A DNA stretch of 33,596 nucleotides from assembly GCA_938021205.1 (NCBI GenBank), contig CALIGI010000060.1:1-33596 (forward strand), written 5' to 3'. Source of the stretch: an uncultured Pseudanabaenaceae cyanobacterium. Its GTDB lineage: Bacteria > Cyanobacteriota > Cyanobacteriia > PCC-9006 > JAAUQQ01. The position numbers were made by a program, and so were the translations under genes. The first letter of the stretch is position 1. Every line of letters starts with the position of its first letter. The notes under the pieces were generated by a model. The model searched no databases. It saw nothing but the letters and a program-made list of their open reading frames with translations, and was not told the origin of the DNA. Positions 1 to 7,326 of this stretch are shown piece after piece.

Positions 1-231
1 TGCAATTTGGTCATCATCCAGATTGATCACTGGAATCTGGAGCTGCCCCAGCTCATACATAAACTGAAGCTTCTTCATCCGACAGAACGCCGCAGCCTTC
101 CCCAGAGAAAGACGACGCAGCTCAAACAGCTTGACCGCCAAGAGAAAAGCCAGCTCTGCCTCAAGCGCTTGAGGAGACTTACCAGACGTGATCAGTAAAT
201 CGTCGGGGTAGGAAAGAGAGAGTGTGTGCAT
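1..231 (-). CDS. UPF0175 family protein (antitoxin-like), truncated by window edge
   Basis: Reading the minus strand from the ATG at 231 gives 77 codons that run off the window start, so only the C-terminal end is missing. The translation begins MHTLSLSYPDDLLITSGK and contains FELRRLSLGKAAAFCRMKK followed by GQLQIPVINLDDDQIA. This fits UPF0175: a small all-alpha HTH-like segment around SLGKAA and a closing G-IPV-D pattern. Family members are usually under 100 residues, are treated as antitoxin-like DNA-binding proteins, and often sit beside a DUF3368/PIN-type toxin. A partner would lie outside the window. The gene is 78 nt downstream of the MoxR ATPase on the same strand, so it could be co-transcribed with the EAD1-MoxR pair or belong to an independent toxin-antitoxin module. 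Family assignment is fairly sure; function is inferred. Confidence 0.8.
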   Translation of the reverse strand, partial: MHTLSLSYPDDLLITSGKSPQALEAELAFLLAVKLFELRRLSLGKAAAFCRMKKLQFMYELGQLQIPVINLDDDQIA

Positions 232-309
232 GGTGAGATTCCTGTTTGATCGGTCAGGGATTCTTTAATGATATTCGAAGCGCAAAATGGCTTCTGCCAT
301 CACTACTGC

Positions 310-1269
310 TTAAGACCTCAGCTTTTCCAAAGCCCGCTTGCGATCGCTCTCCTGCTTCAGCAACGCCCCAATATGAGGCAGCTCCTCCAGCCTCTCCACC
401 GGCATCTGCACCGCCTCCAAATAGCCCACCCAATCCAGCAACTCACTCAACCCAGGCCGCTTACTCAAATCCAGCTCCCGCAACTTCAAGATCACCTCAA
501 TCGCCTTCTGCCCCAGCACCTCATTCTTAATCCCCTGGGTCTGCAAAATTGCCTGCAACCGCTCCTGGCTCCCTGGAAACTCCAAATAATGAAAAATACA
601 GCGCCGCAAAAACGCCGTCGGCAACGCCTTCTCATCGTTATGCGTCACAAACACAATTGGCCTCAATTCCGGCTTATCCTTCGGCACCGCAAAATGCATC
701 TCCGGAGCCTCCGTCACCCGAAACTCCAACCGATCCAGCTCCCACAGCAAATCATTGGGAAAATCCAGATCCGCCTTATCAATCTCATCAATCAACACCA
801 CCGATCGCCGCCCATACTCAGCCCGTGCCAACGCCCGTCCCAGCGGCCCCAAACGAACATAGTTCTTCACCTCACGACTATCCTGCACTGCCTTCTCACC
901 CAGCTGCGCATCATAAAGCCGATTCACCGCATCGTAGGTATACAGAAGATCTTGAGCCCGGCTCGTAGACTTAATATAGCTCTCCTCCAGCGGCAGCCCC
1001 AGCGCATAAGCCACCGCGTAAGCCAAGCGCGTCTTGCCGCAGCCCGGCTCACCTTGCAGCAGCAGCGGACGCCCCAAAGCAATGGCTAAATCCACCGCCT
1101 CCATTAACTTCGGATCAGGCAAGTAAAATTCTTTTTCAATACTTTTTTTCGGTGGTTTTATCTTTGGAACAGGCTCAATAGAAGGATCTTCAATCTTTTT
1201 TGATTGAGTCAATTCCGAGTAATCAACCTCAGAGAATCTAGTGCTCGAATCAACAGGTCGTCTCGACAT
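310..1269 (-). CDS. MoxR-type AAA+ ATPase
   Basis: This is a 319-residue AAA+ ATPase of the MoxR class, predicted to couple ATP hydrolysis to remodelling of a partner protein. Visible motifs are Walker A GEPGCGKT (73-80), Walker B VVLIDEID (157-164), sensor-1 asparagine in FVTHNDE (about 211), an arginine pair in FLRRCIF (221-225), and a C-terminal lid with RPGLSELLDWV (271-281). Residues 1-48 form a charged K/P/E-rich leader with no visible fold. The start lies 3 nt after the stop of the EAD1 gene, so translational coupling is likely. MoxR ATPases often work with a vWA protein. None is seen here; the next gene downstream is UPF0175-like. The pairing with an EAD1 protein resembles the NTP-dependent conflict systems described by Aravind and colleagues. 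Class is sure; the defence role is inference. Confidence 0.9.
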   Translation of the reverse strand: MSRRPVDSSTRFSEVDYSELTQSKKIEDPSIEPVPKIKPPKKSIEKEFYLPDPKLMEAVDLAIALGRPLLLQGEPGCGKTRLAYAVAYALGLPLEESYIKSTSRAQDLLYTYDAVNRLYDAQLGEKAVQDSREVKNYVRLGPLGRALARAEYGRRSVVLIDEIDKADLDFPNDLLWELDRLEFRVTEAPEMHFAVPKDKPELRPIVFVTHNDEKALPTAFLRRCIFHYLEFPGSQERLQAILQTQGIKNEVLGQKAIEVILKLRELDLSKRPGLSELLDWVGYLEAVQMPVERLEELPHIGALLKQESDRKRALEKLRS

Positions 1270-1272
1270 AAT

Positions 1273-2256
1273 CTAGAATCCTGACTTCAATTCTTGAATA
1301 AATTGTTCTGGTGATAATTGACGTTGCAACAACGACATTGAGACATCTAAATGCTCATAGGCCAAACGCACATCTAAAGGTCCCGCTGAATTACCAGAAC
1401 AGCAGCATTCCATCATATGCTCCTGCCATTGCTCCCAAATATGCTCCTGCCAATCCATCGCTTCCGCCATACGAACCACCCAGCGAAAAACATGCACCGC
1501 CTCAAACTCTGGAGATCTGATCCGGCGAAGCCCTCTAGGAAAAACGGCATTCTCACGACCATACATGAATAAGATCAGGCGGCGTTTTGCCGTCGTCTGC
1601 TTAAAGATCTCTGAAAGCCTTCCCCATAGTTCATCAGGAATAGTTGAGTTAGGTTCAAAAATAGAGATCGGCATGGGACAAACAACATCGTGGTCTCGCA
1701 ACAAATCCCTTTCATACTGATGAATCCTCGAAACCACCTGATCAATCGAAACAAAGGGATCAATCTGCAGCGGCTGCCGAATCTTGATGTTCTTACGCCC
1801 CAGCTCTTTCTTCAGCCGTTCACAGAATCGAACACGAAACGTTTCTTCCATGCAAGGAATCACGAAACCAACCAAGCCTTGCTTGCCATAGAGATGGGGT
1901 AAAGCATCCTCCATCAGCCCCGTCAGATCAAATTCACAGGGTTCGGGGAATCGAGGACGAGGACTAGCTGCACTGTGTTCTTGTTGAGCTGGTTGAAGGA
2001 ATTGCTGAGCGATCGCTTGAAGCTCTGCATTGCCAGGCTTCATCTGACAAGCAACCTGAATCAACTCAAGATCTCGACCTTCAGCCTCAGCCCAACTAAC
2101 CAACGCAAAGACGACATCGTTAGCGTCGTCGCCTCCTGCAATCTGCTCCAACTTCTGGTCAAGCTCACACCTCACCATCCGCCTAAGCCGTGGCATATCA
2201 AAAGCACTCAACAACGCATCGCACAGTTGTTTAACCTGCTGTCCAGTGAGCGCCAT
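1273..2256 (-). CDS. EAD1-containing protein with an unassigned C-terminal domain
   Basis: This 327-residue protein has two parts. Residues 1-90 match effector-associated domain 1: short helices with LCDALLSAFD, LRRMVRCELDQKLEQIAGG, VVFALVSWAEAEGRDLELI and MKPGNAELQ. EAD1 is known as a death-domain-like adaptor that links NTPases to effectors. After a linker, residues 110-265 alternate hydrophobic strands and helices (LVGFVIPC, VRFCERLKKEL, DHDVVCPMPISIF, RRLILFMYG) without a Walker A loop. This resembles the inactive STAND-like (iSTAND) domains reported with EADs, but I cannot confirm that. Residues 265-327 are helical, with several W and H residues and a CCC run near 284-286. The gene leads a minus-strand unit with the MoxR ATPase 3 nt downstream. 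Two perfect hairpins and a near-perfect direct repeat lie upstream. Confidence 0.8.
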   Translation of the reverse strand: MALTGQQVKQLCDALLSAFDMPRLRRMVRCELDQKLEQIAGGDDANDVVFALVSWAEAEGRDLELIQVACQMKPGNAELQAIAQQFLQPAQQEHSAASPRPRFPEPCEFDLTGLMEDALPHLYGKQGLVGFVIPCMEETFRVRFCERLKKELGRKNIKIRQPLQIDPFVSIDQVVSRIHQYERDLLRDHDVVCPMPISIFEPNSTIPDELWGRLSEIFKQTTAKRRLILFMYGRENAVFPRGLRRIRSPEFEAVHVFRWVVRMAEAMDWQEHIWEQWQEHMMECCCSGNSAGPLDVRLAYEHLDVSMSLLQRQLSPEQFIQELKSGF

Positions 2257-2348
2257 CAGCTAATCAACACAAAGAAAAGAGAACACTCTGACGTCGGCCA
2301 CGCTCAACCAATCCTACGAGAAGCTATGGAGACCACCTTGTACAAAAT

Positions 2349-2383
2349 AATAATGCATGAGACTCAAGCTGAATGATGCATGA
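2349..2383. repeat. Direct repeat AATRATGCATGA, 23-nt period
   Basis: AATAATGCATGA (2349-2360) and AATGATGCATGA (2372-2383) are direct copies differing at one base and spaced by about two helical turns. Each contains the palindrome ATGCAT. They lie about 95-130 nt upstream of the EAD1 start codon, so they may be operator half-sites. That role is inference. Confidence 0.5.
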
Positions 2384-2473
2384 ACGAATAAGCAACATTC
2401 AGCCTTCCAAAGAATCCCAAAGCAACCCAGCATCGCAAATCTCTACAATCCGACCGCTACCGCTCACTCCACC

Positions 2474-2513
2474 ATCGAAAGATCTTTCCACGATCGCGGA
2501 AAGATCTTTCGAT
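2474..2513. repeat. Perfect 16-bp inverted repeat
   Basis: The arms 2474-2489 (ATCGAAAGATCTTTCC) and 2498-2513 are exact reverse complements around an 8-nt loop. Each arm also contains the self-palindrome GAAAGATCTTTC. It has no U-tract directly beside it and lies 17 nt from a second 16-bp hairpin. It could be a regulatory or transcript-stabilising structure or a second terminator. Confidence 0.75.
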
Positions 2514-2530
2514 GCATTAAAAATGCGAAG

Positions 2531-2574
2531 CCAAAAGCCGCTGGTTTCAGCTCCGCCCAACCAGCGGCTTTTGG
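2531..2574 (-). terminator. Probable rho-independent terminator of the GH15 gene
   Basis: The arms 2531-2546 (CCAAAAGCCGCTGGTT) and 2559-2574 are exact reverse complements with a 12-nt loop. On the minus strand the stem is followed after a few bases by ATTTTTAA. It lies 103 nt past the stop codon of the GH15 gene, as expected for its terminator. Confidence 0.7.
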
Positions 2575-2676
2575 CCTTGGACGCTTTATTTCTTGGAAAT
2601 CCTTAAACAATCTCAGCCCTTGATATAGCCAAAGCAAGCTTTGCTGGAAGCAAATCCCAGGCGATCGCACCACAGA

Positions 2677-4062
2677 TTAAACCGCCAAACTCTGCCCCGC
2701 CATGACCAACGCGATCGCCAGATTAGCCTGGGTCCACAGCAGCGGCGTCGAGTCATTTGGCCCATACTCCCCAGCCTCGGCGTAATACAGCTCAGGACAT
2801 TTGCAAGACCCCACGAGGCAATCTGACGCCGTCACCTGACCTAGAGAACGCCCCAAATATTCCAACTGCTTCGCCAGATCTTTCACTGCACCGGACTGCT
2901 GATAGCGCTGGCCGTAGATCACCGAAATAATCGGATCAAAAATGCACCACTGGGCTTCGCCACCGGGAGTGAGCAAAGCATCGCGCCAACTGGAGTCGTC
3001 GCTGACATCTGCGGTGCGATCGCCCTCTCCCGCCTTGGCCTTATAGTCCGGTGCCCAAAAGGAATCGCCCAAATAGCGCTTAATGCCAAACGCCCCCTGG
3101 AGATTCCCAATCACATCATCCAAGATCTGCTGGGCCATCTCGGGCTGAACCACCTTGAGGGGATAGATCAAAAACAGCAATGCGCCATCGTACCGGCGTT
3201 GCAGCGGCTCCGGCTGCTTGCACTCCCCAGGCAGAATGTCCGCCAGGGCATCCTGGCCCTTCTCGATCAGCCGAGCAATCTGCCCTCGATCAAAATGCTC
3301 CAGATCCAAAGCAGACTCAAAATGAGCCGAACTGAAAATATTTGCAGTTCCATCTGTTAATATTTTCAGTTGCTCTAAACCGGCCACCACGGCTCCGATG
3401 CTGGAAGCCTCTATTTTGCGGGCTTCTTCCCAATGTCCGCTGTCCGCATCGGCCCAGTAGCGAATCACCTCCAGGTAGGCCACAAAGCAACCCAGCATTT
3501 CCCCCGCCGATTGGTCGGGCTTAATGGCACCGGCATTGGCCAGCAGGCAGTACAACCAGAGGAAATATCCCAGGGCGTCGTTTTGGGCATGGGCCCACTT
3601 TTGATCAAGCTCGGACAGATCTTTGCCATTGAAGCGAATGTGGGGCCGGTTCATCGGTTCATCGGCGTTGGCTTGACCGTTGATGATGGTGGTGAAGCGA
3701 TCGCGGTGGCGCTGAAAATAGGCCATCAACCCCATCACCGTCTTCACAGCAACCTCAGTCTGAGACACCGCCCCGGCCTGACCCATGACCCAGTGAGCAT
3801 GGGCCACGTGAATGTTATCCCGCACCCAAACGCTGTCATAGCCGGTGTATTCCGTTGCTCCGCTCACCGCAGCGGCAGGGAAGAGACCGTTGTCCAGGGG
3901 GGTGAATTCCAAGCTGCCCCAGGCATGGAGCTGTTGGCGAATCTGGGCGAGGGTATCGCGGCGATGGGAAAGGCTCGCATCGTTGCGGAGGAGAGCGGTG
4001 ATGGGCGATCGCAACGACTCGTGATGAATCGTCGGCAGGGAAATGGAAGGAAGCTGAACCAT
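2677..4062 (-). CDS. GH15-family glycoside hydrolase (glucoamylase-like)
   Basis: This 461-residue soluble protein fits the GH15 / phosphorylase-kinase-like alpha-alpha toroid family common in cyanobacteria. GH15 enzymes release glucose from non-reducing ends of alpha-glucans; a role in glycogen or maltodextrin use is inferred from the family. Family-like stretches are YDSVWVRDNIHVAHAHWVMG (about 75-94), the strongly conserved KWAHAQNDALG (155-165), HWEEARKIEASSIGAVVAGL, and near the C terminus PELYYAEAG followed by STPLLWTQANLAIAL. There is no signal peptide, so it is probably cytosolic. The ATG at 4062 gives a natural start. It stands alone between the EAD1-MoxR unit and the HAD gene, with a hairpin terminator at 2531-2574. 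The exact substrate cannot be told from sequence. Confidence 0.88.
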   Translation of the reverse strand: MVQLPSISLPTIHHESLRSPITALLRNDASLSHRRDTLAQIRQQLHAWGSLEFTPLDNGLFPAAAVSGATEYTGYDSVWVRDNIHVAHAHWVMGQAGAVSQTEVAVKTVMGLMAYFQRHRDRFTTIINGQANADEPMNRPHIRFNGKDLSELDQKWAHAQNDALGYFLWLYCLLANAGAIKPDQSAGEMLGCFVAYLEVIRYWADADSGHWEEARKIEASSIGAVVAGLEQLKILTDGTANIFSSAHFESALDLEHFDRGQIARLIEKGQDALADILPGECKQPEPLQRRYDGALLFLIYPLKVVQPEMAQQILDDVIGNLQGAFGIKRYLGDSFWAPDYKAKAGEGDRTADVSDDSSWRDALLTPGGEAQWCIFDPIISVIYGQRYQQSGAVKDLAKQLEYLGRSLGQVTASDCLVGSCKCPELYYAEAGEYGPNDSTPLLWTQANLAIALVMAGQSLAV

Positions 4063-4223
4063 GGCACTGGGTTAGCGAGGGAGTATCTCCATTGTTTCGT
4101 AGCAGTCGAATCCGCTCACTCTCTCGGATTAGATTTGAGCAGATATACATCTGCCAGGCATAAAGCCCTGAATTCCTGATTCTCTGATTGGAAATGAGGA
4201 GAAAATTTATTAACCCCGTAATC

Positions 4224-4328
4224 TGATGAGCTCTCCCTCTCAAGAGGGCTAGGGGGATCTAGCCAGGGCAAGCCCAACAACAGCTCCCCCTCAATCCCCC
4301 TTAGAAAGAGAAGGAAGCGCTGATCTCA
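4224..4328. repeat. Imperfect inverted-repeat intergenic element (CCCCCT type)
   Basis: Between the HAD stop and the GH15 start lies a C/G-run-rich element with nested inverted repeats. AGGGGGAT (4251-4258) matches ATCCCCCT (4294-4301), GCTAG (4249-4253) matches CTAGC (4259-4263), and the flanks read ATGAG...CTCAT. It resembles in style the short CCCCTC-rich interspersed repeats of cyanobacterial intergenic regions and the island near 29540. There is no coding capacity. Confidence 0.5.
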
Positions 4329-4338
4329 TTCTCGTTCC

Positions 4339-5103
4339 TTAACTGCCCAAGGCAATCCGCGAAAACGTCGGAAACATTTCCGCCAAAGACATACTGAGCG
4401 GTTCTCGATCTAGCTCTGTCTGGCCAGCGGATTCCAGCGCAACAGGCTCTGCTAAGCCGTCCATAAAATCATCCTGCACCTTCACCGGCAAATACAGCAG
4501 CGATGTGGGATCACTCAACACAAAATCTGCACGGACACTGCGCAGGGCTTCCGCGGTATTGAAACCCCAGCTCACCCCCACAGATTGCAGACCGACTTTC
4601 TTCGCGGCCTGAATATCTCGGACTTCATCACCGACATAGAACGTTTGGGATATATCGAGACCTTGCTGTTGAACCATTTTGCGCAGCACTCGCGCCTTAC
4701 CAAATAGGGAAATACCGTATTGCGCAAACTCAAATACATCATTTAGTTGATTATTACCTAGGAAAATACGTAAATTTTCTTCGCCATTAGAAGTCGCTAT
4801 CCCCAGGCGATCGCCCCTTTGCTTCAGCGCCATTACTGCCGCTCGCATGCCGGGCACCATCTCCATATCCGGCATAATTCGGTGCTGTTCCCGACGCACC
4901 CGCCGCACAATTCGGGGCATTTTCCACAGGGAAACACGACCTTCCTGGAGAATTTCCTGGGTCGTTAGCCCTCGCCAGCGTTGGAATTCAGCTTCATCCA
5001 TGGGCTCAAAGTCAAACTCCGCCGCAAGACCATTGGCAATGCCCAATAGGGCAGGTAAGGTCTCGGCCAATGTTCCGTCAAAATCGAAAATGTAGATGCT
5101 CAC
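4339..5103 (-). CDS. HAD-superfamily phosphatase (phosphoglycolate phosphatase-like)
   Basis: This is a 254-residue HAD hydrolase with all four motifs. Motif I is IFDFDGT just after the start, with nucleophile and acid/base aspartates; motif II is GIATSNGEE; motif III is the lysine in GKARVL; motif IV is YVGDEVRDIQAA. A helical cap follows motif I, as in Gph-like phosphatases. I start it at the GTG at 5103, because family members begin a few residues before the DFDGT motif. An in-frame TTG at 5148 would add 15 unlike residues. Neither start has a clear Shine-Dalgarno sequence. A DnaA box (5134-5142) lies just upstream, on the edge of the probable replication origin, so transcription could be affected by DnaA. 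Substrate is unknown; 2-phosphoglycolate is one candidate. Confidence 0.85.
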   Translation of the reverse strand: MSIYIFDFDGTLAETLPALLGIANGLAAEFDFEPMDEAEFQRWRGLTTQEILQEGRVSLWKMPRIVRRVRREQHRIMPDMEMVPGMRAAVMALKQRGDRLGIATSNGEENLRIFLGNNQLNDVFEFAQYGISLFGKARVLRKMVQQQGLDISQTFYVGDEVRDIQAAKKVGLQSVGVSWGFNTAEALRSVRADFVLSDPTSLLYLPVKVQDDFMDGLAEPVALESAGQTELDREPLSMSLAEMFPTFSRIALGS

Positions 5104-5490
5104 GGGCGTTTGAATAGGATGAGAGTTGGCGAGTTTTCCACAAGTCAAAGCAGCTTCAATAAGAAGTAATAAAAAACACTTATATCTTCCGTAGTTTGAA
5201 GATGCTCCGCTTTACCGTTCACCAGAGAGTAAAATCGCCCCAAAGGAAAGCGACTCCGTTGTTGTAGTCATTCAGTCAGCCTCCGGTTCATTCCCCAAGA
5301 ATTGTGTGAATCCCTTATGAATATTGGATTTCAGCAAATCCACGGGTGTGTTTGAGGAAGACTCAGGAGACCCTTTATATAGGGAGTAATCCCCCCATAG
5401 CTCACTTCATTTCACCAGAGCTGTTCGACTCCAACCAGAAACGCCAACCAGACAGTACTTTCAAAAAGTATCCAAAAGATTTTCGTCCCT

Positions 5491-5548
5491 AACCTGTGGA
5501 TAACCCCCTTAAAACCTGTGGAAAAGATCGGGGAAAACCTGTGGATAT
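5491..5548 (-). repeat. Three DnaA-box iterons (AACCTGTGGA)
   Basis: The decamer AACCTGTGGA occurs at 5491-5500, 5513-5522 and 5536-5545, with spacings of 22 and 23 nt, close to two helical turns. Each extends into a DnaA-box-like nonamer on the minus strand. The regular same-face spacing suits cooperative DnaA binding within the origin. Confidence 0.8.
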
Positions 5549-5620
5549 TCTGAAAGAGAATGGGGAGAAAGCAGATAGGTGAAAATACTTAGTGGTAAAA
5601 CTGGCGATCTTTTCCCAAAG

Positions 5621-5683
5621 TTTTCCACAGTGTTTAAAACCCCTGAAACCATTATTGATCAAGGGATCGGGATCTTTTCCACA
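5621..5683 (+). repeat. Two plus-strand DnaA boxes TTTTCCACA
   Basis: TTTTCCACA occurs at 5621-5629 and 5675-5683, in orientation opposite to the three-iteron array at 5491-5548. The two sets face each other across about 70 nt. Converging box arrays are common in bacterial origins. Confidence 0.75.
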
Positions 5684-6177
5684 GTTTCAACAAGACCTAC
5701 TACTACGATCGTTTAAAGTTTTAAAAACAGCCTCTAGATCGGTTTTAAAACACGCGCGATTGGTATTTGAACCAGGTGAAATCCAGTGTTAGGATGCTTG
5801 AGCAGTTTGGAAAAAGGCGCTTAGAGGCCTAGGTCGTTTTGGACATAACAGCCTAGTGGGAGCCCCAACCTTAATGGCTGGAAGCTGGAGGAATTGAAGG
5901 CGATCGCATCTTTTCTCTTTTGCAGCATTGTTTTGGCAAAATCGAAGGGTCATCGAGCTCCTCAGGGTTATGCTCCGTGTTTGCTGTATCCCAAGTGTTC
6001 AAATTTTTCGTTCATACGAGTTTTTGAAGATTGTGTTGATTGCCTTGGGTGAAGCCTGACTAAGGGATAGGGGAGAAATTTCAATTTCTGAGCTGGTTTG
6101 GCGATCGCAGCTTTGGTTCGAGTGACACATTTGGCGTCTTGATTTTTGCGCTCCGTATTTTTTTCGAGTGAAACCCC

Positions 6178-7326
6178 ATGAAGCTGGTTTGTAATCAAAG
6201 CGATCTCAATACTCACCTCTCCCTTGTGAGCCGTGCGGTACCTTCCCGGCCAAACCAGCCGATCTTGGCGAATATTTTGTTGACTGCGGATGCAGCGGCT
6301 CAGCGCGTGAGCCTCGCTGCCTTTGATTTGACCCTGGGAATTCAGTCCAGCTTTGCCGCCCAGGTGGAGACCAGCGGGGCGATTACGCTCCCGGCAAAGC
6401 TGCTGACGGATATTGTTTCTCGCTTGTCGAGCGATAGCCCAATTACCTTGGAAGAGACGGAGCCGGGGACGGCGGTGACGCTGCTGGCCAGCTCCGGTAA
6501 GTACCAAGTGCGGGGCATTGGGCCGGATGAGTTTCCGGAGTTGCCTTTGGCTCAAGCGGGTGAGGCGATTTATTTGCCGACTGAAGCTTTGATGGAGGGT
6601 CTGCACGGGACGTTGTTTTCGACGAGTGCGGATGAGACGAAGCAGGTTTTGACTGGGGTTCACCTGAAGGTGTCGCCGGAGAATTTGGAGTTTGCTGCGA
6701 CGGATGGTCATCGGTTGGCGGTGGTGGAGACGCCGAGTCAGGATGAGGCGGCTACGACTGCGGCTCCGCCGGAGGCGTTTGAGGTGACGGTGCCTGCGCG
6801 GGCGTTGCGGGATTTGGAGCGGATTGTGAGTGCGGGGACGTCGGCGGAGCCGTTGGCTTTGTATTTTGATCAGGGACAGACGGTGTTTCAGTGGGGGGAT
6901 CAGTATCTAACGAGTCGGACGTTGGATGGGCAGTATCCCAATTATGGTCAGTTGATTCCGAAGTCATTTGATCGACAGTTGACGTTGGATCGTCGGTTGT
7001 TTTTGAGCAGCCTGGAGCGGGTGGCTGTGTTGGCGGATCAGAAGAATAGTGTGGTGAAGTTGACGATTGATAGTGCGGGGCAGCAGGTGATGCTGTCGGC
7101 GGATGCGCAGGATGTGGGGAGTGGGCAGGAGTCGATGCCGGCGCAGGTGACGGGGGATGATTTGGAGATTGCGTTTAATGTGCGGTATTTGATGGATGGG
7201 TTGAAGGCGTTGAATGCGGCGGAGATTCAGATGCAGTTGAATACGGCGACGAGTCCGGTGGTGGTGACGCCGTTGGGGGCGTTGAAGATGACGTATCTGG
7301 TTATGCCTGTGCAAGTTAGATCCTGA
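6178..7326 (+). CDS. dnaN: DNA polymerase III beta subunit (sliding clamp)
   Basis: This 382-residue protein is DnaN, the ring-shaped clamp that tethers the replicative polymerase to DNA. It opens MKLVCNQSDLNTHLSLVSRA, followed by RPNQPILANILL, GKYQVRGIGPDEFPELP, ATDGHRLAVVE and FNVRYLMDGLKAL, and ends in MTYLVMPVQVRS, matching beta-clamp landmarks at the expected length. It lies next to the DnaA-box cluster, as in other cyanobacteria. The start follows an ATG with no strong Shine-Dalgarno. The 3' two-thirds of the gene, from about 6540, uses almost only G- or T-ending codons (TTG, GTG, GCG, ACG, GGG), while the 5' third is mixed; the change is abrupt. A TTCG-loop terminator lies 167 nt downstream. 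Confidence 0.97.
   Translation: MKLVCNQSDLNTHLSLVSRAVPSRPNQPILANILLTADAAAQRVSLAAFDLTLGIQSSFAAQVETSGAITLPAKLLTDIVSRLSSDSPITLEETEPGTAVTLLASSGKYQVRGIGPDEFPELPLAQAGEAIYLPTEALMEGLHGTLFSTSADETKQVLTGVHLKVSPENLEFAATDGHRLAVVETPSQDEAATTAAPPEAFEVTVPARALRDLERIVSAGTSAEPLALYFDQGQTVFQWGDQYLTSRTLDGQYPNYGQLIPKSFDRQLTLDRRLFLSSLERVAVLADQKNSVVKLTIDSAGQQVMLSADAQDVGSGQESMPAQVTGDDLEIAFNVRYLMDGLKALNAAEIQMQLNTATSPVVVTPLGALKMTYLVMPVQVRS

Larger units (their letters stand above)
2257..2676. other. Intergenic stretch upstream of the EAD1 gene, rich in repeats
   Basis: This 420-nt stretch lies between two minus-strand genes and has no credible coding sequence. It holds two perfect 16-bp hairpins (2474-2513 and 2531-2574) and a 12-nt direct repeat with one mismatch and a 23-nt period (2349-2360 and 2372-2383). 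The promoter of the EAD1-MoxR unit should be here, but I see no convincing -35/-10 pair. Confidence 0.6.
5104..6177. other. oriC: Probable chromosomal replication origin (oriC) next to dnaN
   Basis: This 1.07-kb gene-free stretch separates a minus-strand gene from plus-strand dnaN. It holds six DnaA-box-like nonamers. Plus-orientation TTTTCCACA is at 5134-5142, 5621-5629 and 5675-5683. Minus orientation has TTATCCACA at 5495-5503, TTTTCCACA at 5517-5525 and ATATCCACA at 5540-5548. The dense core is 5490-5690. An AT-richer segment follows at about 5705-5755 and could be the unwinding region. In studied cyanobacteria oriC is known to lie by dnaN, which supports the call. Genes on both sides point away from it. 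Positions 5793-6177 show nothing further. Confidence 0.8.

Noticed and set aside
268..1089. Plus-strand ORF of 273 codons opposite the MoxR gene
   Set aside because: The residues are a Pro/Gln/His/Leu-rich string with no fold. It is the shadow of the MoxR ATPase, which has clear motifs.
3433..4179. Plus-strand ORF of 248 codons
   Set aside because: Antisense to the GH15 gene, whose motifs are conserved. The plus frame has low-quality composition.
5968..6711. Minus-strand ORF of 247 codons
   Set aside because: Antisense to dnaN; Arg/Gln-rich and protein-unlike.
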